Shown piece by piece: positions 12,381 to 21,728 of a stretch of 22,765 bases of DNA; position 1 is the stretch's first letter, and each line of letters opens with the position of its first letter. The notes below the pieces were generated by a model. That model saw only the letters and a program-made list of their open reading frames with translations, was not told the origin of the DNA and did not search any database. Source of the DNA: Didymodactylos carnosus (Eukaryota > Rotifera > Eurotatoria > Philodinida > Philodinidae); the NCBI GenBank assembly GCA_905250885.1, contig CAJNOQ010002760.1, positions 1-22,765 of the forward strand. The letters run 5' to 3'. A program made the position numbers and the translations under genes.

Positions 12381-12456
12381 TATGCATGATGATGTCAGAA
12401 TATCCCGTAAGCGATCTACATACATAGAGAGGGAGAGAGTATCATCATCATGCATA
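12381..12456. repeat. 14-bp perfect inverted repeat, 48-nt loop
   Basis: TATGCATGATGATG (12381-12394) and CATCATCATGCATA (12443-12456) are exact reverse complements. The loop contains a purine-rich GAGAGGGAGAGAG stretch. The stem is too short for a canonical miRNA precursor and partly made of a GAT repeat; a foldback or binding-site pair is as likely. Confidence 0.6.
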
Positions 12457-13185
12457 ATCGATTAGACAATAGAATCGAGAAAGAATTCTTCAGCGTTATC
12501 ATGTGCTACAATGAAAGACAACACACGAATAGAAACAGGATATGTTTAATGAATATTTCTTAATGAACTGAAAGATGAAGCGAACTGTGAAGGTCAATTA
12601 ACAATTTCTCATATTAAGAATTCCCTCAGTGTTGTGCAAACACATAAACGAGAGATTTTAATGGGCAGAAATTTATTTTTAGAATCGTCAGAATCTTATC
12701 TGTAGTCTCTATCACTGAAAGTCTAGTACGTGAATGAATTGTTCAATATAGTTGACTAAGAGAATATATAGTGTAGTGTTCGCACATTTAGCATACCTTA
12801 ATACTTTTCTTAGAATAATATATTTCCTATTTTTATCGTATAACACATACTATGCTACTCTTAATTTGCACTTCGTGTCTCGGCACAAAATATAGAGACT
12901 TTTTTGATGTAATACCATAGTTAAATATGTTTTAAAACTTACTCTTCACTTGACGATTGTTTGTATAATTCAATTATTTCAATAGTGAAGAGATTTGCCA
13001 CTATGGATAGTTAAAAGTGTATGTCATACAATTTCATCGGTATATGTGTGTTTAATTATGAGTACAACATTTTTTTTTCTTTCTTCTACTTACACATTCT
13101 CTCTATACTAATAATGTCGAGTATAAATGATTAAAAAACAATCAGTATTGTAGTTAAGTTTCTGATAACGCCACCTTGTTTTATG

Positions 13186-13210
13186 GAAAGACCAAGCCTC
13201 TTTCGGCTTG
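13186..13210. repeat. Two mutually exclusive hairpins sharing one segment
   Basis: CAAGCC (13193-13198) pairs with GGCTTG (13205-13210) around TCTTTC. That same TCTTTC (13199-13204) pairs perfectly with GAAAGA (13186-13191). The two 6-bp stems cannot form together, a layout like a small switch, but the stems are short and coincidence is quite possible. Confidence 0.5.
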
Positions 13211-13238
13211 TTACTTATTTCAATCAATAGGGTGACAG

Positions 13239-13272
13239 AAAAGAGAAGAAAGTCATTAAAAAGAGAAGAAAG
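13239..13272. repeat. 14-bp direct repeat, 20-bp period
   Basis: AAAAGAGAAGAAAG occurs at 13239-13252 and exactly again at 13259-13272, a purine-only two-copy tandem. A 27-nt pure purine tract follows at 13345-13371. Confidence 0.8.
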
Positions 13273-13836
13273 CTTAGATCGAATCTATTGTTGTTAAACG
13301 AACGAACAGTGTTCAATTGTATCGAACGATTGATTGACGTGTATAGAGAAGAAGAAAAAAAAGAAAAGAAATATGTGATGATGGAAAAGGAGGAGATTTA
13401 CTAAATAGTCGTGGCTTCTTTTTTGTTTCTAATACAACCTAAGTTTGCCTTACCAATAATAGATTTCAAGAAAAAAAAAAGTCTTCGTTCAGCTTTGATT
13501 AGTATTATTACAACACATAATTTTTTTTATTCTCTGACAGAAACGAATAAATGAGTAACTTAACCACATACTGTGTCATGTTTGCCGATAAGAGAAGAAT
13601 GAAGTGTGTTTGTCGATTTACAGTTCACTCTATTATTATCTCACATAGATGTAAGAAATTAATTTAACTTTTAAATAAATAATTGACATCTCTTTAGAAA
13701 TTTTACGCTAGTCTAACAAATGAACATTATATCGTTATAATCATCACTGTTCCCAAATTTGAGGTGATTATAATCAAGTGCAAACATCCTGCTGTTTCTG
13801 CAGATTACGTCATATTGAAGCTGAACAAAAAATTAG

Positions 13837-13853
13837 ATGATCGTTGCGATCAT
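13837..13853. repeat. Short perfect hairpin
   Basis: ATGATCG-TTG-CGATCAT, a 7-bp stem with a 3-nt loop, immediately followed by GTAAGT at 13854. It forms the end of a weak exon candidate (13804-13853, plus). Confidence 0.6.
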
Positions 13854-16800
13854 GTAAGTTAAAGACTCTATTTCTCTAAGAGCAAGTGATGGAATAAACT
13901 TGTTTTTTTATTGGAAAAAGAAACAAGGGTATAAAGTAAAATTAATAATCAGTTTTTAGTATTTTTTATAGACAAAAAATGTTCATATTTGAAGATTTTT
14001 ACGCATCTCCACACATTGCAAAGACCAGCATGAAAATGATGTGATAATTCTATTTTAAGAGAAAGAGAGACAGCGTGTAAATAGTTCATGTTATCGTTTC
14101 AAATTGATCTTTCTTCTTTTCTATAACTATATATTGGACAAAGAAAAAACCCGATGATGATAATGATAAGGAAAACGACATGATAATAAGTGTAATTGAA
14201 AGTGTAAATGGATCTAAGAAAAAAACGACGACATTCTTATATATGTGTATGTAGAAAGAGAGACAGAGAGATGCAGAACAAATAGAATAAAAAGAAGTGG
14301 TCAAGCCATTTCATAGCCGCGGGAGACTAACTCGTAACCATCTGTGAAACTATTTCCGAGCTAGTGAATTAAGATCAAATACCATTATAATTTTTCGTTT
14401 TATCATGAAACATATATTGGACAAAGCAGATCCTTAAAATGAACCAAGTTTATCTTATCATTTTACAGCAAAAACGTCAAAAAGGAATGAATGACACAGT
14501 GAAACGAAACGGAAATCACTTTTCCTCTTACGTAAAGATCAAAAAAAATATCGGTCGATAACACTCGAAAATAAAATGTCACTTAGAGAGAAAAAAATTC
14601 TTCAGAGAAAATGAAAACAGCCAAGACAGAGCATATAATCTAACTCTAGTCATAGACTTTTAAAATCGGAAGTCGTCGGAGAGGAAGATAAAAGTCTTAG
14701 TGTCAGCATCTAGAGCATATAATTGTTGAAAACCGTTTTTTGTACTACAAAAATGAAAGATGTACATATTTTTTTCCCAGTATATAGAAAATCCTCTTCT
14801 GATCTACATGTACTGATTATTCTTGGATAACTAATTCTAAAGCAAACCTGAATTTCTACAAAAATTAATTTTATGAAATACCTGTAGTAGATTTAACTGT
14901 CTCGTTATGTAAAACATGAACACTATGACGCGAAAAGTAAAAACGTTTTCTTTTTTCTTTGTTAATACGTATATACATACCAATACGAGTGAACTGAACA
15001 TTTCAATCATAATGACTCCATATGTATAATACTATTCGGTCATCAACTAACAAAAAACATTTTTTTTAACAATACCTGACAGGGGAATAATGGATTGACA
15101 TCCTCATCGCCCGCTTATAGTTGAAAAACTATTTTTTATGTTTATTTACTTTTTAAAACATTCAAGTACATTGTTCAGACAATTTTTCACCAAAGTACTT
15201 CGTTCTTTCTTTCTCCTTCTCTCTCTCTTTTTCTTCTATCAACACTCAATCTAATTAATAACAAGTCATTTGGCTTCTAAATGATCTGTAACACTCACAA
15301 ATAATAAGAGGCAAAGTTCCTTTTGCGTCGATCTATAGAACATCAGTATAACTCCCTAATGGTCTCAGTTTATACATGTATCATACGATGAGGGGACATG
15401 TCACGAGCGTTTATCTATCTAAGAAATGTGGCGGCTTTATCAACTCTTGAACTGTCTATTGTCACGCAGTTAACTTAAAAGAATACACCGACTTACTCTT
15501 CTATGCGTGGACAATTAATACAGAAAATAAAAGTAGAAGCGCGCTGATGCACTAAAAATTAATTTTATTTCAAAAAAATCGTTTGATATGGTAAACATGA
15601 AAAAAATTCCAACATGAAATATTTTTTATGCTGTTGTACTTCAAGAAGTGCTGTTAAATAAGAATAAAATACAAATACCGTCGAACAGAAGAGATGTTTT
15701 ACTGAAATCCATCATAGTAGTAGAGAAGATTTCGACTTATACTTGAATAAAATGTTTTTTATCTATAGTTAACGCACCTTGCTTTTTTATACATACTACT
15801 TAACACCAAATCTCATGGCTTGAGAAAGAAGAAATTTTGCACCGTTCAGTCATGATTGACCTGACCCACTCTGCCAAACGTGTAGAAAAAGAACCAATAT
15901 GAATTTCAAATGTAGACAGTTCCGAACAGCTTCATTTTGTAATTCGGTTAATTAATCTCAGTTAATAGACGCTCACAAACCCTTTTCTCACGCATGGCGA
16001 AGTTTAAATCAGTAGTATCTTCGTGAGTGTTTTTCAAACTTTGTTACTGATATCATTTGACACCGCAACATTGATGAATATTTTTTTGAACGATAAATTA
16101 TGTTAAAAAATCTTGACAAAAAAATATTTTTCATTTGAAAACTTTATTTAAACAGAATGTTTTATTTAACAATTATCTCTGTATACCTTTTCGTATGAAA
16201 AAACGATCAATCAACCATCAAACTAAATATGTTCAAGGTTTTGCCATTCGTGCATGTATGTGCACAGACGTTTTTGTTTAAAGTCTGACATTGCCACTGT
16301 TATTCCTTTTTAATTTTATCTTCAATATATGATCAATGAGTTTAAAATTGATGTGTGAAAATTAGTTATATACGGATGTTTGTTTATAATTGATTACTTT
16401 TATTCCATTCAACGAAAGTAAATGAAAGATTTGATAGTAATCGTACTCAAAATAGTAAGATGATCTGTAGAACGGTGAAGAAACCTGTTTATATCGATGA
16501 AACCCTATCTTGTATCATTACTAACGGATTTCAAGTCAAGGTTAATCTGATACTAACAAATAAATATCGAACTTAGCATCTCTTTATTATAGATTACTGT
16601 CAAAATTAGGAAGCCATATTGAATTGAATTAACATTCTATACTCTCTCTAGTACTAATCGATGAAAATTAAAACTGAATCTTTATTTTGTTTTGTGAACA
16701 GTTGCTTCTTCTGACCTTCTAGCCTATATTTCCCTAATTGTTCATCATCTTTCTTTCTCTATTTTAGCTATATCTCAATAAATGAGCTTACGGACGTGTG

Positions 16801-17007
16801 AAATTATTTGATATTTTGACAGTAGTCTATATTGTTCTAATGTAAAGAAAAGGAAAAATATATCGATCTTTCTTTGCTCATTATTTAAAAACTTCCGTCT
16901 TCATCTCAATTTGAATCGAAATCTTAGTTACAACACTTCGTTTTTTACTAAATTTCAGTTTCAACATGATTAAATACTTATTCAACCATAAACAAATGAC
17001 CTTATGT

Positions 17008-17036
17008 TCATCATCATCATTAACAAATTTGTTAAT
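17008..17036. repeat. (TCA)n followed by an 18-bp perfect palindrome
   Basis: A short (TCA) run ends in ATTAACAAATTTGTTAAT (17019-17036), which is its own reverse complement. It lies close to the compositional boundary between the gene-poor AT-rich stretch and the transposon-relic region. Confidence 0.85.
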
Positions 17037-17199
17037 GTGTTTTTATCCTCTCATCATTAAATCGACGTGTTTGAAACAACGTTTTGCTTTGTTTATGAAG
17101 AAAGAGAAATGAAAATCATTAATATATAGACAACTTTGTCTAATAGTGAGATGGACAACAGACGGTAATAGCAACAATGTTTACTTTTGAGCGAGTCAG

Positions 17200-17833
17200 C
17201 TTTGCCAAAAGGATGAATTTTCGGAAAAAGGAAAGAATAACCAGATATACAACTTGCATATGCTGCGAAGATCTCTGACTAGGCATGTGCACATTTACTT
17301 GAAAAGCACTGTGGTAGACAAAATAAAATGTTTTCAGAGGTTTTCGGATGCGCTCTTTCTATTCGGAACCTTTTCAAAGCTCAAAAATGTTTTCTTCTGG
17401 GTTTTCGAGAAAAGCAGAGACTTTGTAAAACCCAAATCCACCCAAAAAGTTAAAAAATTAATTCTTATGGGTTTGCAAACGTAAAGATTCTAATATATTG
17501 ATGAAAAAATTCTTGGAGTTACTCACTAGGTTTTCCGCAGATCCCGGTTCCTAGTCAGATTGATTTCACAAATTCTGGAGAGCAGGTTTTCACTATTGCT
17601 CTTTCCAATGATACATCAGTACGAATCGGTACATCAGACGTTCTGGTTTCAGAATATGTATGATTTGTTTGAAAACACTTTCGATAGAACAGAAAAAAAT
17701 GGCAGTTTTGGGGATACTGTGCGTTTTTCGACCTATTTTTCATGGTGCGTTTTTCACATCAAAGATGAAGGCCAAAACAAAAATGTTTTTATCAATAAAT
17801 CGGCAATGAATCGAAGTATAGTGGACACTGTTC
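17200..17833. other. Unidentified, less AT-rich segment upstream of the LINE relic
   Basis: Composition rises clearly and several frames stay open: plus 17254-17484 (76 codons), plus 17560-17841 (93 codons), and a third plus frame around 17530-17664 giving QIDFTNSGEQVFTIALSNDT and more. None matches a family I recognise, and overlapping open frames on both strands argue against a single intact gene. An inverted repeat TGGGTTTT...AAAACCCA lies near 17399-17434, and GTGCGTTTTTC occurs twice (17719, 17745). Most likely decayed mobile DNA, perhaps from the same insertion as the LINE. Confidence 0.4.
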
Positions 17834-18436
17834 AAACCTGATTATTTATTTCATCTCATACCTGCTCCTACTCATCCAAACCCCAGTTATAATCTTCGTA
17901 GTCAGTCAGGAATTGGACCACAATTAAGGATGCCCCAATATCATCTAGATATGGTTAAGCATTCATTTTTTTATTGCGCCTTAAGCGAATGATCGTTTAC
18001 CTACAGATCTTTTATTTACGATGAAACTATCGATATTCAAAACGAAACTTAAAAAACGTGTGATAGTTAAATATCCTGTTGCAGAAAATCGTATGAATGA
18101 AAGACATCACTGTAGATTTCGAGTGGGTTTAATCAACTAAATGACGATTTGCACAGGCGGAAACTAACATCTGATCCTTTCTGTTCATGTGGGGCTGTTG
18201 AAACTAGTGAGCATTTTTTCGTTCATTGTTCTCTGTATAATATTGAACGCTTTATACTATTTGATGAGGATACACGCTCTATATTATTGATGAAAACATT
18301 GCCTATGATCTCAACTATTACAATGCCCATGCTGATTTTGAACGATCCGGGGTTGCCGTATGACAAATCTGATGACATTTATAACTCTATGTTACGATAT
18401 ATAGATGCGACAAAGCGTTTCTCAAGTTCAGTCTGA
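17834..18436 (+). pseudogene. Non-LTR (LINE) retrotransposon ORF2 C-terminus, frameshifted relic
   Basis: In a complete element this protein carries endonuclease and reverse transcriptase; only the region after the RT domain remains. Reading needs three frames. Segment 1 (17834-17989) has PAPTHPNPSYNLRSQSGIG then RMPQYHLDMVKHSFFYCALSE. After a frameshift near 17988, segment 2 (17988-18137) has NDRLPTDLLFTMKLSIFKTK then ENRMNERHHCRFRVGLIN. After a second shift at about 18137, segment 3 (to TGA 18434-18436) has LNDDLHRRKLTSDPFCSCG, AVETSEHFFVHCSLYNIER and a final YIDATKRFSSSV. The YNLRS...W/N-RLP...FK-K-LK block and the Cys-Cys...His...Cys zinc-like motif ending in TKRF are typical of the C-terminal end of CR1/Jockey-like animal LINEs. 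The upstream RT and endonuclease are missing, consistent with 5' truncation. The LINE identity is secure; the clade is inferred. Confidence 0.82.
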
Positions 18437-18770
18437 GTAACCTTCAACTGTCTTCATAGATTTAACTACCTCTTTCACCTATTAGCAAGTTTGTTTTGGA
18501 AAAGAGCTGTACAGAGAATATTTATGCAACATCAATCCCGAAACACACAGAACGTTACCTTTACTTTTTTATTCTCTATTCCTATTTCTTTTTTCCTACC
18601 TTGCTATTTGATCTTTTCACTTAGCTCTTTTTTACTTGTTTTGTCTTTATGTAGTCGTGTTCATTGCTGACAAAATTGCTTATTTAGTTTATAGTGCTAA
18701 AGTGAGTCCTTGACTCTTTGCACCTAGTTTTCTTTTCTTTTTACATAATAAAACGTTTAAATCAAAAACC
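18437..18770 (+). mobile_element. 3' untranslated tail of the LINE relic
   Basis: T-rich, gene-free sequence directly after the LINE stop codon, with a polyadenylation-type AATAAA at 18747-18752. No long poly-A tail or target-site duplication was identified, so the 3' boundary is approximate. Confidence 0.5.
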
Positions 18771-18818
18771 TATCAGCAGTAGCTAAAAAGTACACAGTAC
18801 AGAATGATGCCAGTTTTT

Positions 18819-18971
18819 TAGACCATGGTTTCAATAGTCTGGTAGGTCAGACCATGGTCCTCCGATCCAAAATTTTGCGAACCATGGGTCGATGGTCTGA
18901 TCCAATACATTTATACTTACGTACGACCCAGACCAGGCTACCAATTGGGACCTCGTGGTACAGACCACGAG
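18819..18971. repeat. Cluster of CAGACCA heptamers with GACCATGG palindromes and a hairpin
   Basis: CAGACCA occurs at 18848-18854, 18929-18935 and 18961-18967 and on the opposite strand at 18893-18899; TAGACCA lies at 18819. GACCATGGTC (18850-18859) is a perfect palindrome. TCAGACCAT (18847-18855) pairs with ATGGTCTGA (18892-18900). CTCGTGGT-ACAG-ACCACGAG (18952-18971) is an 8-bp stem. An open frame on the minus strand (18847-19059) has no recognisable domain. The pattern suggests a repeat-derived or protein-binding cluster, perhaps a transposon end. Confidence 0.6.
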
Positions 18972-19364
18972 TGGGTTTGATCCGCACTACATCCAAGACT
19001 AAAATGCAGATACAGAAGCATGGAAACTGAACATTGCAAGCCATGAATATGACTCTCATGGCCTAAATATAAAAAGGAAAAAACACCGAATTAGAATAAA
19101 ATCAATACAAGTTCAAATCAAAAGCTGTCTCTAAATATGTATGCGAACTGATATCTATTTCATCTCGAAAGTAGAGAGACAGAGGAAAGAAAACCTAAAA
19201 GCAAGCTATCACACAGACCTTAAAAATGAAAAAAATATCAAACACGAATCGTAGCCCAAGCAGACATCCTGGTTGGGGTTTTTTAATAATAAGCGATATA
19301 ACTAGAAAGCAAACTACCCTTCGGGAAGATTGGAAAGTCGACTAAGTAAATTCATCTTCTGCTG
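18972..19364. other. No feature seen
   Basis: Mixed-composition sequence between the CAGACCA cluster and the degenerate tandem repeat. No open frame, RNA gene or repeat could be supported. Confidence 0.6.
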
Positions 19365-19920
19365 TGTAGCTGATTCACTATATTATCATATATCTTACAG
19401 CAGCATATCAAGTACTACTCTGATATTTCCGATTCTGTGAGATTGAGGTTAGTCATTATGTCATAGAATGTAATGTTCATTCACCTGATATCGAATATAC
19501 GACAGAAAAGTGCACAATATTATATACAGATATATACTATAACAGCTGATTCATTATTCTATCACATATTCTGGTATAGCTTTCATTATATCAAGCACTA
19601 TACTTTATATTCAGTATGAACTATATCACGTGACGATTTATTATCTCAAAGTAAAAGTCCTATATTTCATCAATAGAAAAATGTCTTTCGGAATCTGTTC
19701 ATGTACATTTATCTTGTAACTCACATTGCCATATGAGCTGAGATATTATCATATATCCTGCTGTGTATATCAGGTACTTTAAGACTGAGCTTAAGTTCCA
19801 CATAATAGTGAATATACCACGAAAAAGTTCAAAAGATTATATAGAGATATATACTGTATCAGTTGATTCACTATCACGTGGATACATTCTTTTACAGTAT
19901 CAGCCGATCCATTATTCTAT
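19365..19920. repeat. Degenerate tandem repeat, period about 320-360 bp
   Basis: TATTATCATATATC at 19381 recurs at 19744 (offset 363). GAATATAC followed by a shared TATATACTRTA segment at 19493 recurs at 19810 (offset 317). CAGCTGATTCATTATTCTAT at 19543-19562 recurs with two changes at 19901-19920 (offset 358). A shorter core resembling CAGCTGATTCACTAT appears four times (about 19365, 19543, 19859, 19901). The differing offsets show indels between copies, so this is an old, diverged duplication or satellite remnant. The open frame at 19763-19957 lies inside it and is not accepted as a gene. Confidence 0.75.
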
Positions 19921-19956
19921 GATACAGTGCCAAAGCATGAAATTTCATAAGAAATA

Positions 19957-20061
19957 AGCTAGCTGCACTTGCTGAAGAAGCGCCCGCTTCTCTATTGATT
20001 GCAGCTAGCTAAAAGAGTAAAATTTAGGGGGTGCAGCTAGCTGCAGCGGGACAAATCCGCT
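19957..20061. repeat. GC-rich nested palindromes (AGCTAGCTGCA family)
   Basis: AGCTAGCTGCA (19957-19967) and TGCAGCTAGCT (20000-20010) form an 11-bp perfect inverted repeat. Inside it AGAAGCG-CC-CGCTTCT (19976-19991) is a second, 7-bp hairpin. A third copy of the motif is the perfect 14-bp palindrome TGCAGCTAGCTGCA (20032-20045). It overlaps AGCGG...CCGCT (20045-20049 and 20057-20061). The patch stands out from AT-rich surroundings. It could be a transposon terminus or recombinase/regulator binding region; identity unknown. Confidence 0.8.
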
Positions 20062-20639
20062 AACTCGCTTCACTACTAATTCCAGCGGGTATAGATATAG
20101 AAAATGAAAAAAATGAATAGAAGAAAAATGTAAAATTTATGTAAAATTTAATTTCCAACATTTGTTTCTCTAGGTACAACGTTCGGAAACGTTTCCTTCA
20201 TAGTGAAAAATCAAAAATAATTTAAAAAATCGTATTCTCTTCCTGAAGGAAGCTTTTAATTTTTTCTTAATGAATTTAATGAAAGATTTTAAGCTTCTAT
20301 CGAAACTTTTTCGATTGGTAAAGATATACATGCAACAATTGATAATCTCATGCTAGACGAACTAGGTCCGACTGTACGAATTAATTTGATTACGAGCACA
20401 TTGGTTATTCATGTTCTCACTGCATTAGTTATAGAGCTGAAATTTTGAATATGGCAATAATCCCTAAATAAAGCAGGGCTCTGGAAACACGGAGTTCTCT
20501 TGGAAACAAAGAAATTACTATACGTTTCAGAAAAGTGGTAACTGCAATGCTTTCTTAATAAACTTTTGTTAGAAAAGAGACAGATACCTGCGGTTTGCAA
20601 AAGAAGAGTGCAAAACTACATTTTCCGCTGGAACAGTAT
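20062..20639. other. No gene seen; minor hairpins
   Basis: GGAAACGTTTCC (20185-20196) is a 12-bp perfect palindrome, and ATCGAAA-CTT-TTTCGAT (20299-20315) is a 7-bp hairpin. A 63-codon minus-strand frame at 20409-20600 has no recognisable domain and is within chance length. Confidence 0.55.
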
Positions 20640-20900
20640 TCTTAAGTTTTCTTCGCTGATGCAAGTTCTAGAGAGCTGCGTTCAGTTTTAGATCCCTTAT
20701 CAGATCTAATAAGTTTGCTTGCCGGCATCAACACTTTTACATAACGTGATATGTTCTGAACAGATCTACCCACTATTGCTCGAAACGTTTTCTGTACCAA
20801 AGTTGGAAATTCCACGCTTTTGAACAATGATCTTAGTACATCTTGGGACGCTCTTTTCAATGAGACCACTTGCACAAAAGCTACTAGGCTGACTAAAAGA
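20640..20900. other. Low-stop patch, possible decayed coding DNA
   Basis: Stop codons are scarce here in several frames. Minus 20642-20875 (77 codons) contains LVQKTFRAIVGRSVQNISRY. Another minus frame contains SGLIEKSVPRCTKIIVQKRG. A plus frame (about 20759-20907) contains NVFCTKVGNSTLLNNDLSTS before TAA. Composition is less AT-rich than the flanks. None of the three translations matches a family I know, so strand and function cannot be assigned; a mobile-element gene remnant is the simplest reading. Confidence 0.3.
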
Positions 20901-21728
20901 GTTTAATGTTTCAAACTAGACATGCGATATAACACATAAATCATTTGCCACAGACAAAAAAAGTAATGATTTTTGTAATTGTGCTGATTGTAGTTAACGT
21001 AAGGTGATATCTGGAATATTGACATTCTTTGATTTTTTTACGTTTTTTAAAAGACTAAGTACATTTAATATAATTGAAAAACATTTTCGTAAAATCATTT
21101 TATAGCTTTCAATACTTCACAGTATCATCGTCAGGCTGTATGACTGTCAAATTTTGAAGAGAGATATATATACAGTTTGAAGAACAAAGAAAACGAAAAA
21201 TATAATGTATATCCAGAAGAGTATGTATTTTAATATCGAGTAACTGTTCAATTTTATCTTCTATTCTAGACTGTCTAATCGAATATCATCGTCTTAAAAG
21301 AAATGTCATTGTTCAAAAGGTTTCTGAAATACCCTCAAACAGTTCTTTTTCAGTAGTAGGCTCTTTGAGCTTATTTTTATTTCTGTTCTTATTTCCATCC
21401 GGTTATTTTTATCCAAATGACAATTGTGACATAACAAGGAAGAATCAAAAAATGTTATAACCTTTAGTCTTGAATTTAGTATCATGACGCGTAGAATAGC
21501 GACAGCCAACTATAGCTTTTGACATGGTTTATGTTATATATAATCAAATTATAAAATCGCTTAATACCTAAAATAGCCTACTTTTTCTTGATAAAAAAGA
21601 TAGTACCACTACGACATTTTCAGTTTAGCTCCTAATGCAGATCAATACTTTCATGTTCACTTTTATTTACAGCCCTAGATTGTTTCAGCTTTACAATCCA
21701 TATGTTATTCTTAACCCTGCAAAACTCG
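20901..21728. other. No feature seen
   Basis: AT-rich non-coding sequence. The open frame at 21306-21509 (minus) has no recognisable motif and is chance-length. No RNA gene or larger repeat was noticed. Confidence 0.6.

Larger units (their letters stand above)
8035..13100. other. Gene-poor AT-rich stretch, central part
   Basis: No gene could be supported. Open frames of about 60-66 codons near 9934-10116 (minus, Glu/Lys/Arg-rich) and 10814-11014 (plus) are the best-looking, but neither shows a recognisable domain and both are within chance length for this composition. The stretch contains oligo-A/T runs, one T9-CTTCTTC tract at 11348, and inverted repeats noted separately. Confidence 0.65.
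13101..17199. other. Gene-poor stretch, right part
   Basis: No gene could be supported. Several patches (near 13700-13860, 15060-15130, 15300-15520 and 15830-16010) are visibly less AT-rich and could be short exons, conserved non-coding elements or old insertions. An open frame at 14086-14304 (minus) is a hydrophobic Ser/Phe/Leu/Ile-rich translation of low-complexity DNA and is not accepted as a gene. Confidence 0.6.

Noticed and set aside
12264..12455. 63-codon minus frame
   Set aside because: Translation of the GAT/GAGA repeats and the A10-T11 run.
13193..13210. Possible histone-type 3' stem-loop
   Set aside because: The stem sequence and 6-nt loop do not fit the histone consensus, and no histone gene is nearby.
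13205..13225. GGCTTGTTACTTATTTC, compared with the rotifer spliced leader
   Set aside because: Only the first few bases resemble a spliced-leader start. The rest diverges, with no donor or Sm site at the right place.
14086..14304. 72-codon hydrophobic minus frame resembling a membrane protein
   Set aside because: Hydrophobicity arises from purine-rich low-complexity DNA read on the opposite strand. No conserved motif.
14129..14426. 15-bp direct repeat ATATATTGGACAAAG, 283 bp apart
   Set aside because: Two copies only, partly a TA run, and no shared flanks; not enough to call an element.
17555..17743. 62-codon minus frame overlapping the plus frames
   Set aside because: Opposite-strand shadow in a segment open in several frames; no recognisable motif.
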